Of a stretch of 64,000 bases of DNA, positions 1 to 9,510 are shown piece after piece. The position numbers and the translations under genes were made by a program. The notes under the pieces were generated by a model that was not told the origin of the DNA, made no database searches, and was given only the letters and a program-made list of their open reading frames with translations. The stretch's first letter is position 1. Each line of letters starts with the position of its first letter. The stretch is from Flavobacterium okayamense (lineage in GTDB: Bacteria > Bacteroidota > Bacteroidia > Flavobacteriales > Flavobacteriaceae), in contig NZ_AP024749.1 of the NCBI RefSeq assembly GCF_019702945.1, forward strand, positions 1,178,001 to 1,242,000, written 5' to 3'.

Positions 1-1
1 A

Positions 2-2338
2 AAATATTTCAATAACGAACCTATCGCAGTCGTAGTTTCGGCAAGAGGAAATGCTACGGATGAATTGGTAATTTTACTAAAAAAAGCACAAGCCAACATC
101 AATTTTCAAGCGGACTTTGAGCAATTCAAAAAGTATCAATTGGAAGGTTTGAAAGAAAATATCTTCGAAGAAGAATTCTCGGTTTTACAGAAATTACTAG
201 AAGGCGTTTCGCTATTAGGAGATTACAGCGAAAAAATCAAAGATCAAGTTATTGCGTATGGCGAAATTTTATCTGCAAAATACGTGGCTTATGTTTTAAA
301 CGAAAACAGCATCAAAGCACAATTCACGGATTCTCGTCAATTAATAAAAACGGATACTAATTTTGGGAATGCCCAACCAATTGACGCTGTTTCAAAACGA
401 AATGTGTTAGATTATTTCGAAAAAAATACAGATAAAGTCAATATTGTAACGGGTTTTATTGGTTCAACGTTACATAATGAAACTACTACTTTGGGAAGAA
501 ATGGAAGTAATTACACCGCTTCCTTATTAGCGAATTATTTAAACGCCGAAGAATTTCAAAATTATACACACGTTGACGGAATTTTCACGGCTAATCCCGA
601 TTTAGTTGCCGATGCGAAAAAAATCGAGCGTTTGTCATTTAACGAAGCGAATGAGTTGGCAAACTTCGGAGCGCAAATTTTACATGCTAAAACGATTATT
701 CCTTTGGTAGAAAAAAATATTCCGTTACGTATTTTAAACACGTTCAATCCTGAAAATGATGGAACTTTAATCACTTCGGAACAAACCAATGAAGGAATCA
801 AATCACTTTCGGTTTTAACCAATGTGTCACTGATTAATTTAGAAGGAAGAGGTTTGTTAGGAAAAACAGGTGTTGATGCACGAATTTTCCGCGTAATGGC
901 TGAAAACGATATTAGCGTGAGCATTATTTCGCAAGGTTCTTCAGAAAGGGGAATTGGTTTAGTTGTGAGTTCTGACAAAGCTTCGAAAGCTTTAGTGGGT
1001 TTAGAAAAAGAATTTGAAACCGATTTTTACACGAAAGATGTCAATAAAATTTCGGTAAACGATAACATTGCAGTGATTTCGATTATTGGACAAGATTTAA
1101 CCAATTTCCACAAACCTTACACGGCTTTAATCCGAAATAAAATCACACCGATTTTGTTGAACAATACCGTTACGGGAAGAAACATCAGTTTGGTGATTAG
1201 TCAAGATGAATTCAAACGTGCTTTAAATGTAATTCACGGCGAAATTTTTGGAGTAGCTAAAAAAATCAACATCGCTATTTTCGGTCACGGAACGGTTGGC
1301 GGCACTTTGATTGCTCAAATTTTAGAATCGGCAAAAAGTATTGAAAATAGAAAAGGAATTAAGTTGAATGTCTTTGCAATTGCAAATTCTAAAAAAGTGT
1401 TGCTGAATAAATTTGGAATTAGCGAAAATTGGAAAGTAACTTTAGAAGATAAAGGTCAGGAATATAAAGTAGAAGATATTATCACTTTCGCTAAAGAGCA
1501 CCATTTGGAAAATTTAATCGCAATTGACAACACGGCAAGTTCGACTTTTATTGAAAATTACATTTCGTTAGCAGAAAATAGTTTCGATTTGATTTCGTCT
1601 AACAAAGTCGCGAATACTGTAAGTTTTGATTTCTATAAAAAGCTTCGAAAAGTCTTAAAGGATAATCAAAAAGAATATTTGTATGAAACCAATGTTGGTG
1701 CAGGTTTACCGTTAATTGATACGATAAAATTACTGCATTTATCAGGTGAAAACATCACCAAAATAAAAGGTGTTTTCTCTGGAACTTTGAGTTATTTATT
1801 CAATAACTTTTCGATACAAGACAAGAAATTTAGCGAAGTGTTGCAAGAAGCTATCGACAAAGGTTTTACCGAACCCGACCCAAGAGAAGATTTAAATGGA
1901 AATGATGTGGGTCGCAAATTATTAATCTTAGCACGAGAATTAGATTTACAAAACGAATTTGAAGAGATTGAAATTCAAAATTTAATTCCAGAAGCTTTAC
2001 GCGAAGGAAGCGCTTCAGATTTTCTAAAACGAATATTAGAATTGGACGGAATTTACCAAAACATCAAAGACGCTCAAGGTCCAAACGAAGTGTTGCGTTA
2101 CATCGGCGAATTATCTGGCGATTTACAACAAGACAAAGGAAAATTAGAAGTAAAATTGATTTCGGTTCCAGCCAATTCTGCTTTAGGTTCCTTAAAAGGT
2201 TCGGATTCCATTTTCGAAATTTATACCGAATCTTATGGCGAGCAACCTATCGTGATTCAAGGCGCTGGAGCAGGAGCATCTGTTACTGCAAGAGGTGTTT
2301 TTGGAGATATTTTACGTTTATCCGAAAAAAAAATATAA
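2..2338 (+). CDS. thrA: Bifunctional aspartokinase / homoserine dehydrogenase, 5'-truncated by the window
   Basis: The reading frame is open from base 2, so the gene begins upstream and roughly the first 35-40 residues (the kinase KFGGTS region) are missing. The aspartokinase part shows PIAVVVSARGNATDEL at the cut end and VDGIFTANPDLV near fragment residue 190. ACT-type regulatory repeats follow (about 270-420). The homoserine dehydrogenase part starts near residue 420 with the NAD(P)-binding loop GHGTVGG and contains SNKVANT and ETNVGAGLPLI. It phosphorylates aspartate and later reduces aspartate semialdehyde to homoserine, feeding threonine and methionine. The next gene uses activated homoserine, consistent with a methionine-directed cluster. 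The fused architecture is intact as far as visible. Confidence 0.95.
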   Translation, partial: KYFNNEPIAVVVSARGNATDELVILLKKAQANINFQADFEQFKKYQLEGLKENIFEEEFSVLQKLLEGVSLLGDYSEKIKDQVIAYGEILSAKYVAYVLNENSIKAQFTDSRQLIKTDTNFGNAQPIDAVSKRNVLDYFEKNTDKVNIVTGFIGSTLHNETTTLGRNGSNYTASLLANYLNAEEFQNYTHVDGIFTANPDLVADAKKIERLSFNEANELANFGAQILHAKTIIPLVEKNIPLRILNTFNPENDGTLITSEQTNEGIKSLSVLTNVSLINLEGRGLLGKTGVDARIFRVMAENDISVSIISQGSSERGIGLVVSSDKASKALVGLEKEFETDFYTKDVNKISVNDNIAVISIIGQDLTNFHKPYTALIRNKITPILLNNTVTGRNISLVISQDEFKRALNVIHGEIFGVAKKINIAIFGHGTVGGTLIAQILESAKSIENRKGIKLNVFAIANSKKVLLNKFGISENWKVTLEDKGQEYKVEDIITFAKEHHLENLIAIDNTASSTFIENYISLAENSFDLISSNKVANTVSFDFYKKLRKVLKDNQKEYLYETNVGAGLPLIDTIKLLHLSGENITKIKGVFSGTLSYLFNNFSIQDKKFSEVLQEAIDKGFTEPDPREDLNGNDVGRKLLILARELDLQNEFEEIEIQNLIPEALREGSASDFLKRILELDGIYQNIKDAQGPNEVLRYIGELSGDLQQDKGKLEVKLISVPANSALGSLKGSDSIFEIYTESYGEQPIVIQGAGAGASVTARGVFGDILRLSEKKI

Positions 2339-2343
2339 ACTCA

Positions 2344-2376
2344 ACCTGCAAGGTTTTCATAACCTTGTAGGTTTTT
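2344..2376. terminator. Inverted repeat with T-run after thrA, likely terminator and probable dispersed repeat
   Basis: Arms 2344-2355 (ACCTGCAAGGTT) and 2361-2372 (AACCTTGTAGGT) pair with one G-T position around a 5-base loop and run into five Ts. From memory, hairpins of this ACCTTGTAGGT type occur in many copies between genes in flavobacteria, so it may be a mobile intergenic repeat that also acts as a terminator. Confidence 0.6.
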
Positions 2377-2453
2377 AAACTTAAATCAACTTTAACTATT
2401 CTTCATAAGTCAAGTAAAACTTATATGACTTATATGTTTAAAAAAACAAAACC

Positions 2454-3710
2454 ATGAGCAATCAAAATTTAGGATTAGAAACCCAAGCCATCAGAACGCA
2501 ATTAGAACGCACACAATATTTAGAACATTCCGTTCCATTATATTTAACATCTAGTTTTATTTTTGAAAATGCTGAAGATATGCGCGCTTCATTTGCGGAA
2601 GAAATCCCAAACAATAAAATTAATTCCGCTGAAAATAAAAATGGGGTTCTTGGAATCCCTGGGCAAATAACTGAACTTTTTCCAAAAAAAGAACGTAATA
2701 TTTATAGCCGATTTTCCAATCCTAACACATCTGAATTTGTTGAGAAAATTTGTCAAATGGAAGGAGCAGAGGACGGCTACGCTTTCGCAACCGGAATGGC
2801 TGCTGTGTATTCAACTTTTGCCGCTTTGTTGAATTCGGGAGATCATATTGTTTCGGCAAGTAGTGTTTTTGGTTCGACACATACGTTGTTTACCAAATAT
2901 TTTCCAAAATGGAACATCACGACTTCCTATTTCGATGTCAATAAACCGGAAACGATTGAAAATTATATCAACCCAAATACAAAAATTCTTTACGCAGAAT
3001 CACCAACGAATCCAGCAGTTGATATTTTAGATTTAGAATTGTTGGGGCAAATTGCAAAAAAACACAACTTAATTTTAATCATTGATAACTGTTTTGCAAC
3101 GCCATACATTCAAAACCCAATTCAATTCGGTGCCGATTTAGTGATTCATTCTGCCACCAAATTAATCGATGGTCAAGGGCGTGTTTTAGGTGGAGTAACC
3201 GTTGGTCGTTCGGATTTAATTCGTGAGATTTATTTATTTTCCCGAAACACTGGACCCGCTTTATCGCCCTTCAATGCTTGGGTGTTGTCCAAAAGTTTAG
3301 AAACCTTGCCGGTTCGTATCGAAAAACATTGTGAAAACGCTCTAAAAGTAGCTGAGTTTTTAGAAAATAATCCGAATGTAGCTTCTGTGAAATATCCATT
3401 TTTGAAATCACATCCGCAATATGATGTCGCAAAAAAGCAAATGAAATTAGGTGGAAACATCGTAGCTTTCGAAATCAAAGGCGGAATTGAATCGGGAAGA
3501 AAGTTTTTGGATAAAATCAAATTGTGTTCGTTGTCTGCTAATTTAGGTGACACACGTTCGATTGTAACGCATCCAGCTTCCACAACTCATAGTAAATTGA
3601 CAGAAGGAGAACGATTAGCGGTTAGTATTACTGATGGTTTGGTGCGTGTTTCTGTAGGTTTGGAAACGGTTCAAGATGTAATTAACGACTTAAAACAAGC
3701 GTTAGAATAA
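2454..3710 (+). CDS. metZ: O-succinyl/acetyl-homoserine sulfhydrylase family (trans-sulfuration, PLP-dependent)
   Basis: This 418-residue protein belongs to the Cys/Met metabolism PLP enzyme family. YSRFSNPNT (84-92), the ATGMAA cofactor loop (112-117) and the PLP lysine K236 in HSATKLIDGQG are visible. Such enzymes join activated homoserine with sulfide (MetZ/MetY) or cysteine (MetB). I favour MetZ because of the neighbouring homoserine-forming gene, but substrate choice cannot be read from sequence alone. Residues about 51-79 form an extra Asn/Lys/Gly-rich segment between RASFAEE and RNIYSR where relatives, as I recall them, have only a few residues. It is translated in frame and probably forms a surface loop. 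It lies 115 bases after thrA, behind a hairpin. Confidence 0.85.
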   Translation: MSNQNLGLETQAIRTQLERTQYLEHSVPLYLTSSFIFENAEDMRASFAEEIPNNKINSAENKNGVLGIPGQITELFPKKERNIYSRFSNPNTSEFVEKICQMEGAEDGYAFATGMAAVYSTFAALLNSGDHIVSASSVFGSTHTLFTKYFPKWNITTSYFDVNKPETIENYINPNTKILYAESPTNPAVDILDLELLGQIAKKHNLILIIDNCFATPYIQNPIQFGADLVIHSATKLIDGQGRVLGGVTVGRSDLIREIYLFSRNTGPALSPFNAWVLSKSLETLPVRIEKHCENALKVAEFLENNPNVASVKYPFLKSHPQYDVAKKQMKLGGNIVAFEIKGGIESGRKFLDKIKLCSLSANLGDTRSIVTHPASTTHSKLTEGERLAVSITDGLVRVSVGLETVQDVINDLKQALE

Positions 3711-3728
3711 AAGTTTTTAAATTATTTT

Positions 3729-3776
3729 ATAGATTTATATTCTTTTTTTAAGTATTAATTTGGAATATAAATCTAT
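3729..3776. terminator. Perfect 14-bp AT-rich inverted repeat downstream of metZ
   Basis: Arms 3729-3742 (ATAGATTTATATTC) and 3763-3776 (GAATATAAATCTAT) are perfectly complementary around a 20-base loop, and an A/T-rich tract with seven or eight Ts follows near 3783. The position suggests a weak intrinsic terminator for metZ. It could also be an RNA-stability hairpin. Confidence 0.5.
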
Positions 3777-3863
3777 AAATATTATTTTTTTAATGAAATT
3801 TTAGAAAATATTTCATTATTTAAATTTTGTCACTACATTTGAAGTGTTTATAATTATAGTGTT

Positions 3864-3968
3864 TGTTATCACGAAAGCTGGAGGGAATAGACCCTGTGAA
3901 AGCTTAGCAACCCTACACTTGTAGAAGGTGCTACATTCTATTCCGATTTTATCGGAAGCAGATAACGT
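3864..3968 (+). ncRNA. SAM-I (S-box) riboswitch upstream of the methionine synthase operon
   Basis: The hallmarks of the SAM-I aptamer appear in order: P1 strand GTTATC (3865-3870), the AGGGA...ACCCTGTGAAA block (3882-3901), GCAACC (3907-3912), a P3 hairpin CTACACTTGTAG, AAGGTGC, a P4 hairpin TTCCGATTTTATCGGAA and the closing GATAAC (3961-3966) that pairs with the first strand. It is expected to sense S-adenosylmethionine and shut down metH and metF expression. The downstream segment 3979-3999 is complementary to 3864-3883 and may be the switching element. The whole gap 3711-4050 is filled by the inverted repeat, the aptamer and this leader. Confidence 0.93.
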
Positions 3969-4050
3969 TAGAATTGCTCTCCAACTTTCTACGATAACAA
4001 ATTAAGTTAATCAAGAAAAATTAGGCAATTGGCCTTTGCGAGAGAATACA

Positions 4051-5049
4051 ATGTCAAAAATTCAAGAAGAAATCAAAAAACGAATTCTCGTGCTCGATGG
4101 AGCTATGGGAACGATGTTGCAACGTTATAAATTTGAAGAGGAAGATTTTAGAGGCGAACGTTTCAAAGATTTTCCACATCCATTAAAAGGAAATAACGAT
4201 TTACTTTCCATTACCCAACCCGAAGCTGTAAAATCTGTCCATCGCGCTTATTTTGAAGCCGGTGCCGATATTGTAGAAACCAATACTTTTTCAGGAACGA
4301 CAATAGGAATGGCGGATTATCACATGGAAGATTTAGTCTATGAGTTGAATTTTCAATCGGCGAAAATAGCTAGAGAAGTTGCAGATGAATTTACAGCCAA
4401 AAACACTGAGCGGCCAAGATTTGTAGCAGGTTCAATCGGACCAACCAACAGAACAGCCTCAATGTCTCCCGATGTAAACGACCCAGGATTTCGCGCCGTG
4501 AATTTCGACGACTTAAAAATTGCTTATAAACAACAAGTCGAAGCTTTAATTGATGGTGGAAGTGATTTACTTTTGGTAGAAACGATTTTCGATACGTTAA
4601 ATGCAAAAGCCGCTTTGTTTGCCATTGAAGAAGTGAAAGAAGAGCGTAATATCAATATTCCAGTAATGGTTTCAGGTACAATCACCGATGCTTCTGGAAG
4701 AACACTTTCGGGACAAACCGTGGAAGCTTTTTTGATTTCGATTTCACATATTCCTTTGTTGAGTGTTGGATTTAATTGTGCTTTAGGAGCAGACCAATTG
4801 AAACCGTATTTAAAACGTTTAGGCAATAATACCTCATTAAATATTTCTGCGCATCCCAATGCAGGTTTACCAAACGCTTTTGGACAATACGACCAAACAC
4901 CAGAAGAAATGCAACAGTTAATTCGCGAATATTTACAAGAAAATTTAGTGAATATAATCGGTGGATGTTGCGGAACGACTCCTGAACATATTAAATTAAT
5001 TGCTGAGGTAGCAAAAGAATTCAAGCCAAGAGAAAGTGTTTTGGTTTAA
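4051..5049 (+). CDS. metH: Methionine synthase, homocysteine-binding half (split MetH)
   Basis: This 332-residue protein is the N-terminal homocysteine S-methyltransferase domain of cobalamin-dependent methionine synthase, as a separate gene. It starts RILVLDGAMGTMLQ, and the zinc/thiol-binding cysteines are in GFNCALGA (about 241) and GGCCGTTP (about 306-307). I chose the ATG at 4051; an upstream TTG at 4036 would add only five residues and lacks support. It binds homocysteine, which is methylated by methylcobalamin carried on the protein encoded next. The SAM-I riboswitch directly upstream predicts repression when S-adenosylmethionine is plentiful. The pterin, B12 and reactivation modules are in the gene at 5193. 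Confidence 0.93.
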   Translation: MSKIQEEIKKRILVLDGAMGTMLQRYKFEEEDFRGERFKDFPHPLKGNNDLLSITQPEAVKSVHRAYFEAGADIVETNTFSGTTIGMADYHMEDLVYELNFQSAKIAREVADEFTAKNTERPRFVAGSIGPTNRTASMSPDVNDPGFRAVNFDDLKIAYKQQVEALIDGGSDLLLVETIFDTLNAKAALFAIEEVKEERNINIPVMVSGTITDASGRTLSGQTVEAFLISISHIPLLSVGFNCALGADQLKPYLKRLGNNTSLNISAHPNAGLPNAFGQYDQTPEEMQQLIREYLQENLVNIIGGCCGTTPEHIKLIAEVAKEFKPRESVLV

Positions 5050-5062
5050 GCAAAGAATTACA

Positions 5063-5203
5063 ATGAAAAACAATACCATAAAAATACAATTCGAAACATT
5101 TTTACAGTCGCAACGATGTTGGGTTTGCCAATACGTAAGCAACAGTAAATCCTTTTGGAAGGATGTTGCGAAACATTATAAAAGAATAAATAATGAGTTA
5201 TAA
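5063..5203 (+). CDS. Candidate 46-residue protein between the two metH genes
   Basis: An ATG at 5063 opens a 46-codon frame that ends at 5203, overlapping the start of the next gene by 11 bases. The product is basic and aromatic-rich, contains a Cys-x-x-Cys pair (RCWVCQY) and ends [10 protein letters not shown]. No signal peptide or membrane segment is visible and I do not recognise a family. Support comes from its ATG start, the head-to-tail overlap with metH2 and the way it fills the gap between two genes that must be co-transcribed. It could still be a chance frame. Confidence 0.4.
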   Translation: MKNNTIKIQFETFLQSQRCWVCQYVSNSKSFWKDVAKHYKRINNEL

Positions 5204-7865
5204 TTCCGATAAATATTTAAAATTATCAGGTTTAGAACCTTTGATTGTAACTCCAGAAACCAATTTTGTAAACGTTGGAGAACGAACAAACGTAACCGGT
5301 TCTAGAAAATTTCTTCGATTAATCAAAGAAGAAAAATACGATGAAGCTTTAGAAATTGCGCGTGCTCAAGTTGAAGGTGGCGCGCAAATCATCGATGTTA
5401 ATATGGACGAAGGAATGTTGGATGGTGTTTATGCGATGACCAAATTCCTAAATCTAATCGCAGCCGAACCCGATATTGCCAGAGTTCCAGTAATGATTGA
5501 TTCTTCCAAATGGGAAATAATCGAAGCGGGTTTAAAGGTAATTCAAGGAAAAGGTGTGGTGAATTCGATTTCTTTAAAAGAAGGAGAAGCAACTTTTATT
5601 CATCATGCCAAATTAATCAAGCGATACGGAGCTGCAGTAATTGTAATGGCTTTTGATGAAAACGGTCAAGCGGATACTTACGAAAGACGTATTGAAATCT
5701 GTGAAAGAAGTTACAATATTTTGGTTAACCAAGTTGGTTTTCCTGCAGAAGATATCATTTTTGACCCTAATATTTTTCCAGTCGCAACCGGAATGGAAGA
5801 GCACAAACTAAATGCTTTAGATTTTTTCCGAGCTACCAAATGGATTCGAGAAAATCTTCCTTATGCACATATTTCGGGCGGAGTTAGTAATGTTTCTTTT
5901 TCCTTCCGTGGAAACGATAAAGTGCGTGAAGCGATGCATTCAGCGTTCTTGTACCATGCGATTCAAAACGGAATGACGTTGGGAATTGTAAATCCAGAAA
6001 TGTTGGAGATTTACGATGAAATTGATCCTATTTTGTTGGAACATGTGGAAGACGTTTTGCTGAACAGAAGAGAAGATGCTACAGAACGTTTGTTGGATTT
6101 AGCCGAAAGTTTTAAAGATGATGTAAAATCAAATGAAAAAGCAGTTCAAGAATGGAGAAACGCTTCTGTTCAAGAAAGATTAACACATTCTTTAGTTAAA
6201 GGGATTGATGAATTTATCGAAATTGATGTAGAAGAAGCGCGTCAGTTAGTTGAAAAACCCATCGAAGTTATCGAAATCAACTTGATGGCTGGAATGAATG
6301 TGGTTGGCGATTTATTCGGAAGTGGAAAAATGTTCTTGCCTCAAGTGGTAAAATCGGCTCGCGTAATGAAAAAAGCAGTGGCATATTTACTTCCTTATAT
6401 TGAAGCTTCAAAAGATGGAAAATCTTCATCGGCAGGAAAAGTGTTGATGGCAACTGTAAAAGGCGATGTTCACGATATTGGTAAAAACATTGTTTCAGTT
6501 GTTTTAGCTTGTAATAATTTTGAAATCATCGATTTAGGAGTGATGGTTCCGCCTGAAAAAATCATTGAAACTGCGGTTAAAGAAAATGTAGATATTATCG
6601 GTTTGAGTGGTTTGATTACGCCTTCGTTGGACGAAATGGTGTATTTGGCTAAAGAAATGGATAAATTGAATATCAAAATTCCAATAATGATTGGTGGCGC
6701 CACAACTTCACGAGCGCATACTGCTGTGAAAATTGCACCAGAATATAAGGAAACGGTAGTTCATGTGAACGATGCTTCTCGTGCGGTAACGGTTGCAACT
6801 AATTTATTACAACCCGATACAAAAATTACTTATGCAAAATCGCTTCGTGAAGAATACGATTCACTTCGAGAAGGATATCTAAACAGAAGTCGTGAGAAAA
6901 ACTTTTTATCAATAGAAGAAGCTCGGAAAAATAAATTCAAAATCGATTGGGATAATTACGAACCTGTAAAACCTAATTTCATCGGAACTAAAACTGTTGA
7001 AGTCGAACTCTCTGAATTACTAGATTTTATCGATTGGACACCGTTTTTTCAATCATGGGAATTGCACGGGAAATTTCCAGCTATTTTAACTGATGAAATT
7101 GTAGGCGAACAAGCAACTAATCTTTTTGAAGATGCACAAAAAATGTTATCACAAATTGTTTCGGAAAAGTGGTTCACGGCAAAAGGAATTTTAGGAATTT
7201 TTCCTGCTAACACCATAAATCACGATGATATTGAGCTTGTGACTTCAAGTGGAGTTGAGAAGTTTCTAAGTTTGAGGCAGCAATCACAAAAAACAGCAGG
7301 AGCTCCAAACATTGCTTTAGCGGATTTCATCGCCCCCAAAGAAACTGGTAAACAAGATTTCATTGGATGTTTTTGTGTTACCACAGGTTTTGGAGTTGAT
7401 GAAAAAGCTTCAGAATTCGAAAAACAATTAGATGATTATAATTCCATTTTAGTTAAAGCCTTAGGCGATAGATTAGCAGAGGCTTTTGCAGAGTATCTGC
7501 ATTTAAGAGTCCGAAAAGAAATTTGGGGTTACGCTTCTGAAGAGATTTTGTCAAATGAGGAATTAATTAAAGAAAAATATAAAGGAATTCGCCCTGCTCC
7601 AGGTTATCCTGCTTGTCCAGACCATTTAGAAAAAGTCACATTGTGGCAGTTATTAGATGTAGAGAACCAAATAGGTGTTAAGTTAACTGAAAGTATTGCA
7701 ATGTGGCCAGCAGCTTCAGTTTCCGGATATTATTTTGCCAATCCAGAAAGTAAATATTTTGGCTTAGGAAAAATAAAAAAAGACCAATTAGAAGATTACG
7801 CCAAAAGAAGAAATATAAGTGTAGAATTAGCCGAAAAATGGCTATCACCCAATTTAGCAGATTAA
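5193..7865 (+). CDS. metH: Methionine synthase, pterin-, B12-binding and reactivation half (split MetH)
   Basis: This 890-residue protein carries the remaining MetH modules. The methyltetrahydrofolate-binding domain starts with [17 protein letters not shown] (about 25-300). Next come the B12 cap and the B12 domain with the cobalt-ligand motif DVHDIGKN (His about 426) and SGLITPS. The C-terminal S-adenosylmethionine reactivation domain has [12 protein letters not shown] and [10 protein letters not shown] (about 800-865). With the upstream homocysteine half it makes a complete enzyme. The organism therefore needs cobalamin for this route. It ends one base before the metF start, so methyl-donor production and use are coupled. 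Confidence 0.95.
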   Translation: MSYNSDKYLKLSGLEPLIVTPETNFVNVGERTNVTGSRKFLRLIKEEKYDEALEIARAQVEGGAQIIDVNMDEGMLDGVYAMTKFLNLIAAEPDIARVPVMIDSSKWEIIEAGLKVIQGKGVVNSISLKEGEATFIHHAKLIKRYGAAVIVMAFDENGQADTYERRIEICERSYNILVNQVGFPAEDIIFDPNIFPVATGMEEHKLNALDFFRATKWIRENLPYAHISGGVSNVSFSFRGNDKVREAMHSAFLYHAIQNGMTLGIVNPEMLEIYDEIDPILLEHVEDVLLNRREDATERLLDLAESFKDDVKSNEKAVQEWRNASVQERLTHSLVKGIDEFIEIDVEEARQLVEKPIEVIEINLMAGMNVVGDLFGSGKMFLPQVVKSARVMKKAVAYLLPYIEASKDGKSSSAGKVLMATVKGDVHDIGKNIVSVVLACNNFEIIDLGVMVPPEKIIETAVKENVDIIGLSGLITPSLDEMVYLAKEMDKLNIKIPIMIGGATTSRAHTAVKIAPEYKETVVHVNDASRAVTVATNLLQPDTKITYAKSLREEYDSLREGYLNRSREKNFLSIEEARKNKFKIDWDNYEPVKPNFIGTKTVEVELSELLDFIDWTPFFQSWELHGKFPAILTDEIVGEQATNLFEDAQKMLSQIVSEKWFTAKGILGIFPANTINHDDIELVTSSGVEKFLSLRQQSQKTAGAPNIALADFIAPKETGKQDFIGCFCVTTGFGVDEKASEFEKQLDDYNSILVKALGDRLAEAFAEYLHLRVRKEIWGYASEEILSNEELIKEKYKGIRPAPGYPACPDHLEKVTLWQLLDVENQIGVKLTESIAMWPAASVSGYYFANPESKYFGLGKIKKDQLEDYAKRRNISVELAEKWLSPNLAD

Positions 7866-7866
7866 A

Positions 7867-8823
7867 ATGAAAGTAACTGAACATATACAAAACGCTAAAG
7901 GAAAACCTTTGTTCTCCTTCGAAATTTTACCTCCTTTAAAAGGACAAAATATTCAATCAATATTTGATAATATAGATCCTTTAATGGAATTTAAACCTCC
8001 TTTTATTGATGTTACTTATCATAGGGAGGAATATGAATATAAAGAAAGGGAAAATGGGCTACTTGAAAAGAAAATTGTTAAAAAAAGGCCAGGAACTGTT
8101 GGTATCTGTGCAGCTATTCAAAATAAATTTAAAGTAGATGCCATTCCACATATTTTATGTGGAGGTTTTACAAAAGAAGACACTGAGAATTTTTTGATTG
8201 ATTTAGATTTTCTTGGAATTGAGAATGTTGTAGCTTTAAGAGGAGATGCTGTTAAAAATGAGATTTATTTTAAACCAGAAAGAGAAGGACATCGATATGC
8301 ATCTGAGTTAGTTAAACAAATATCAAGTTTAAATAATGCAATTTATCTTGATGATGAATTGCAAAATTCCACAGCAACGAATTTTTGTATAGGAGTTGCA
8401 GGTTATCCAGAAAAGCATATGGAAGCACCAAGTTTAGACAGTGATATTCATTTTTTGAAACAAAAAATTGCAAATGGAGCAAATTATATAATAACCCAAA
8501 TGTTTTTTGATAATCAAAAATATTTTGATTTTGTTGAAAAATGTAGAGAGGAAGGTATAACGGTACCAATAATTCCTGGATTAAAACCTATTGCAACAAA
8601 AAATCAATTAAATTTAATTCCACATCGTTTTAAAGTAGATTTACCAGATTGTTTAATTATGGATATTGTTAAAGCAAAAGACAATGAAGCGGTAAGCCAA
8701 ATTGGAATTGAATGGTGCATAAAGCAAAGTGAAGAATTAATTAAAAATGGAGTCCCTGTTTTACATTACTATTCAATGGGAAAATCTAATAATATATATA
8801 AGATTGCTCAAAGTTTATTTTAG
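7867..8823 (+). CDS. metF: 5,10-methylenetetrahydrofolate reductase
   Basis: A 318-residue FAD-dependent TIM-barrel protein that makes 5-methyltetrahydrofolate, the methyl donor for MetH. Family motifs include FSFEILPP near the N-terminus, TYHREEYEY, HILCGGFTKEDTEN, ALRGD, CIGVAGYPEKH and IITQMFFDNQKYFDFV; length is normal for bacterial MetF. It begins two bases after the metH2 stop codon and is the last gene of the riboswitch-controlled unit. A strong hairpin terminator follows. Confidence 0.95.
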   Translation: MKVTEHIQNAKGKPLFSFEILPPLKGQNIQSIFDNIDPLMEFKPPFIDVTYHREEYEYKERENGLLEKKIVKKRPGTVGICAAIQNKFKVDAIPHILCGGFTKEDTENFLIDLDFLGIENVVALRGDAVKNEIYFKPEREGHRYASELVKQISSLNNAIYLDDELQNSTATNFCIGVAGYPEKHMEAPSLDSDIHFLKQKIANGANYIITQMFFDNQKYFDFVEKCREEGITVPIIPGLKPIATKNQLNLIPHRFKVDLPDCLIMDIVKAKDNEAVSQIGIEWCIKQSEELIKNGVPVLHYYSMGKSNNIYKIAQSLF

Positions 8824-8847
8824 GTAAATAAATTGTTTTTTACGATT

Positions 8848-8883
8848 AAATGCACTTTTTTCAGATGAAGTGCATTTTTTTTG
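8848..8883 (+). terminator. Intrinsic terminator of the metH-metF operon
   Basis: Stem AAATGCACTT (8848-8857) pairs with AAGTGCATTT (8868-8877) and is followed by a T-run. From here to 9083 I see only very AT-rich sequence without a convincing gene or full promoter. Confidence 0.85.
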
Positions 8884-9083
8884 ATTATTTAAAAAGATGC
8901 TTAAAATGACTAATTATATTTAATTATTTCTTGAATAAAATTCAATTTATTGTAAATTAAATAAAAAAAATGTTAAAAAATTAAATGAATATATAATATA
9001 TGAAAAAATAATTGATAAAAAAATTTTTTTAAAAGGAATTAATGAGTTAACTTTAGAATGTTAAACTTTTAAATCAATCTGCC

Positions 9084-9473
9084 ATGAAGAAAATTATACT
9101 TACACTAGTTTTTGTAATGGTTGCACAGTTAAACTTTGCAAGCGTAAATGATTCAATACTTTCTCAAGCTAGAAAATATTTTGAAGAAGGAAATTATACA
9201 GAAGCAATTAAAACGTATAGGCAGTTTATAAAGACTTCTACAGATTCTGATTTAAAAAGCGTTTACATTGAGTTAGCTAACTCATACTATAAAAGTAATG
9301 ACAAGAAAAATGCTGTAGGCGCTATTAAAGAGGCTATAACGAAATATGGTTTCAATGAGGCTGATTTTATTTACAATCAAACAATATTACCTAAATTATC
9401 AGATTATGCTTTATCAGTATTGTATGATGATTTAGATGGATTGCACAGGAAGTATCTTGCAACCTTAGATTAA
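9084..9473 (+). CDS. Small exported TPR-like protein
   Basis: A 129-residue protein with an N-terminal signal peptide (basic MKK, hydrophobic LTLVFVMVAQLNFA, probable cleavage after FAS about residue 20). Two tetratricopeptide-like helix pairs follow: ARKYFEEGNYTEAIKTYRQF (about 29-48) and a second around YIELANSYYKSNDKKNAV (about 60-80). It is predicted periplasmic and probably mediates protein contacts, perhaps as a truncated TPR module. It is a single-gene unit, with the AT-rich gap before it and a strong bidirectional terminator after it. Its specific role is unknown. Confidence 0.75.
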   Translation: MKKIILTLVFVMVAQLNFASVNDSILSQARKYFEEGNYTEAIKTYRQFIKTSTDSDLKSVYIELANSYYKSNDKKNAVGAIKEAITKYGFNEADFIYNQTILPKLSDYALSVLYDDLDGLHRKYLATLD

Positions 9474-9480
9474 ATAAAAA

Positions 9481-9500
9481 AAGCGCCCTCAAGGCGCTTT
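9481..9500. terminator. Bidirectional terminator between the TPR gene and gldA
   Basis: AAGCGCC (9481-9487) and GGCGCTT (9493-9499) pair around a 5-base loop, flanked by an A-run and a T-run, so it can serve both convergent genes. Confidence 0.9.
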
Positions 9501-9510
9501 TTTAATGTTA

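Noticed and set aside
562..978. 138-codon frame on the minus strand
   Set aside because: Antisense shadow of aspartokinase codons; the plus-strand frame carries the conserved motifs.
8884..9083. Possible small RNA or gene in the very AT-rich gap before the TPR gene
   Set aside because: No promoter with both elements, no hairpin with T-run and no frame with protein features.
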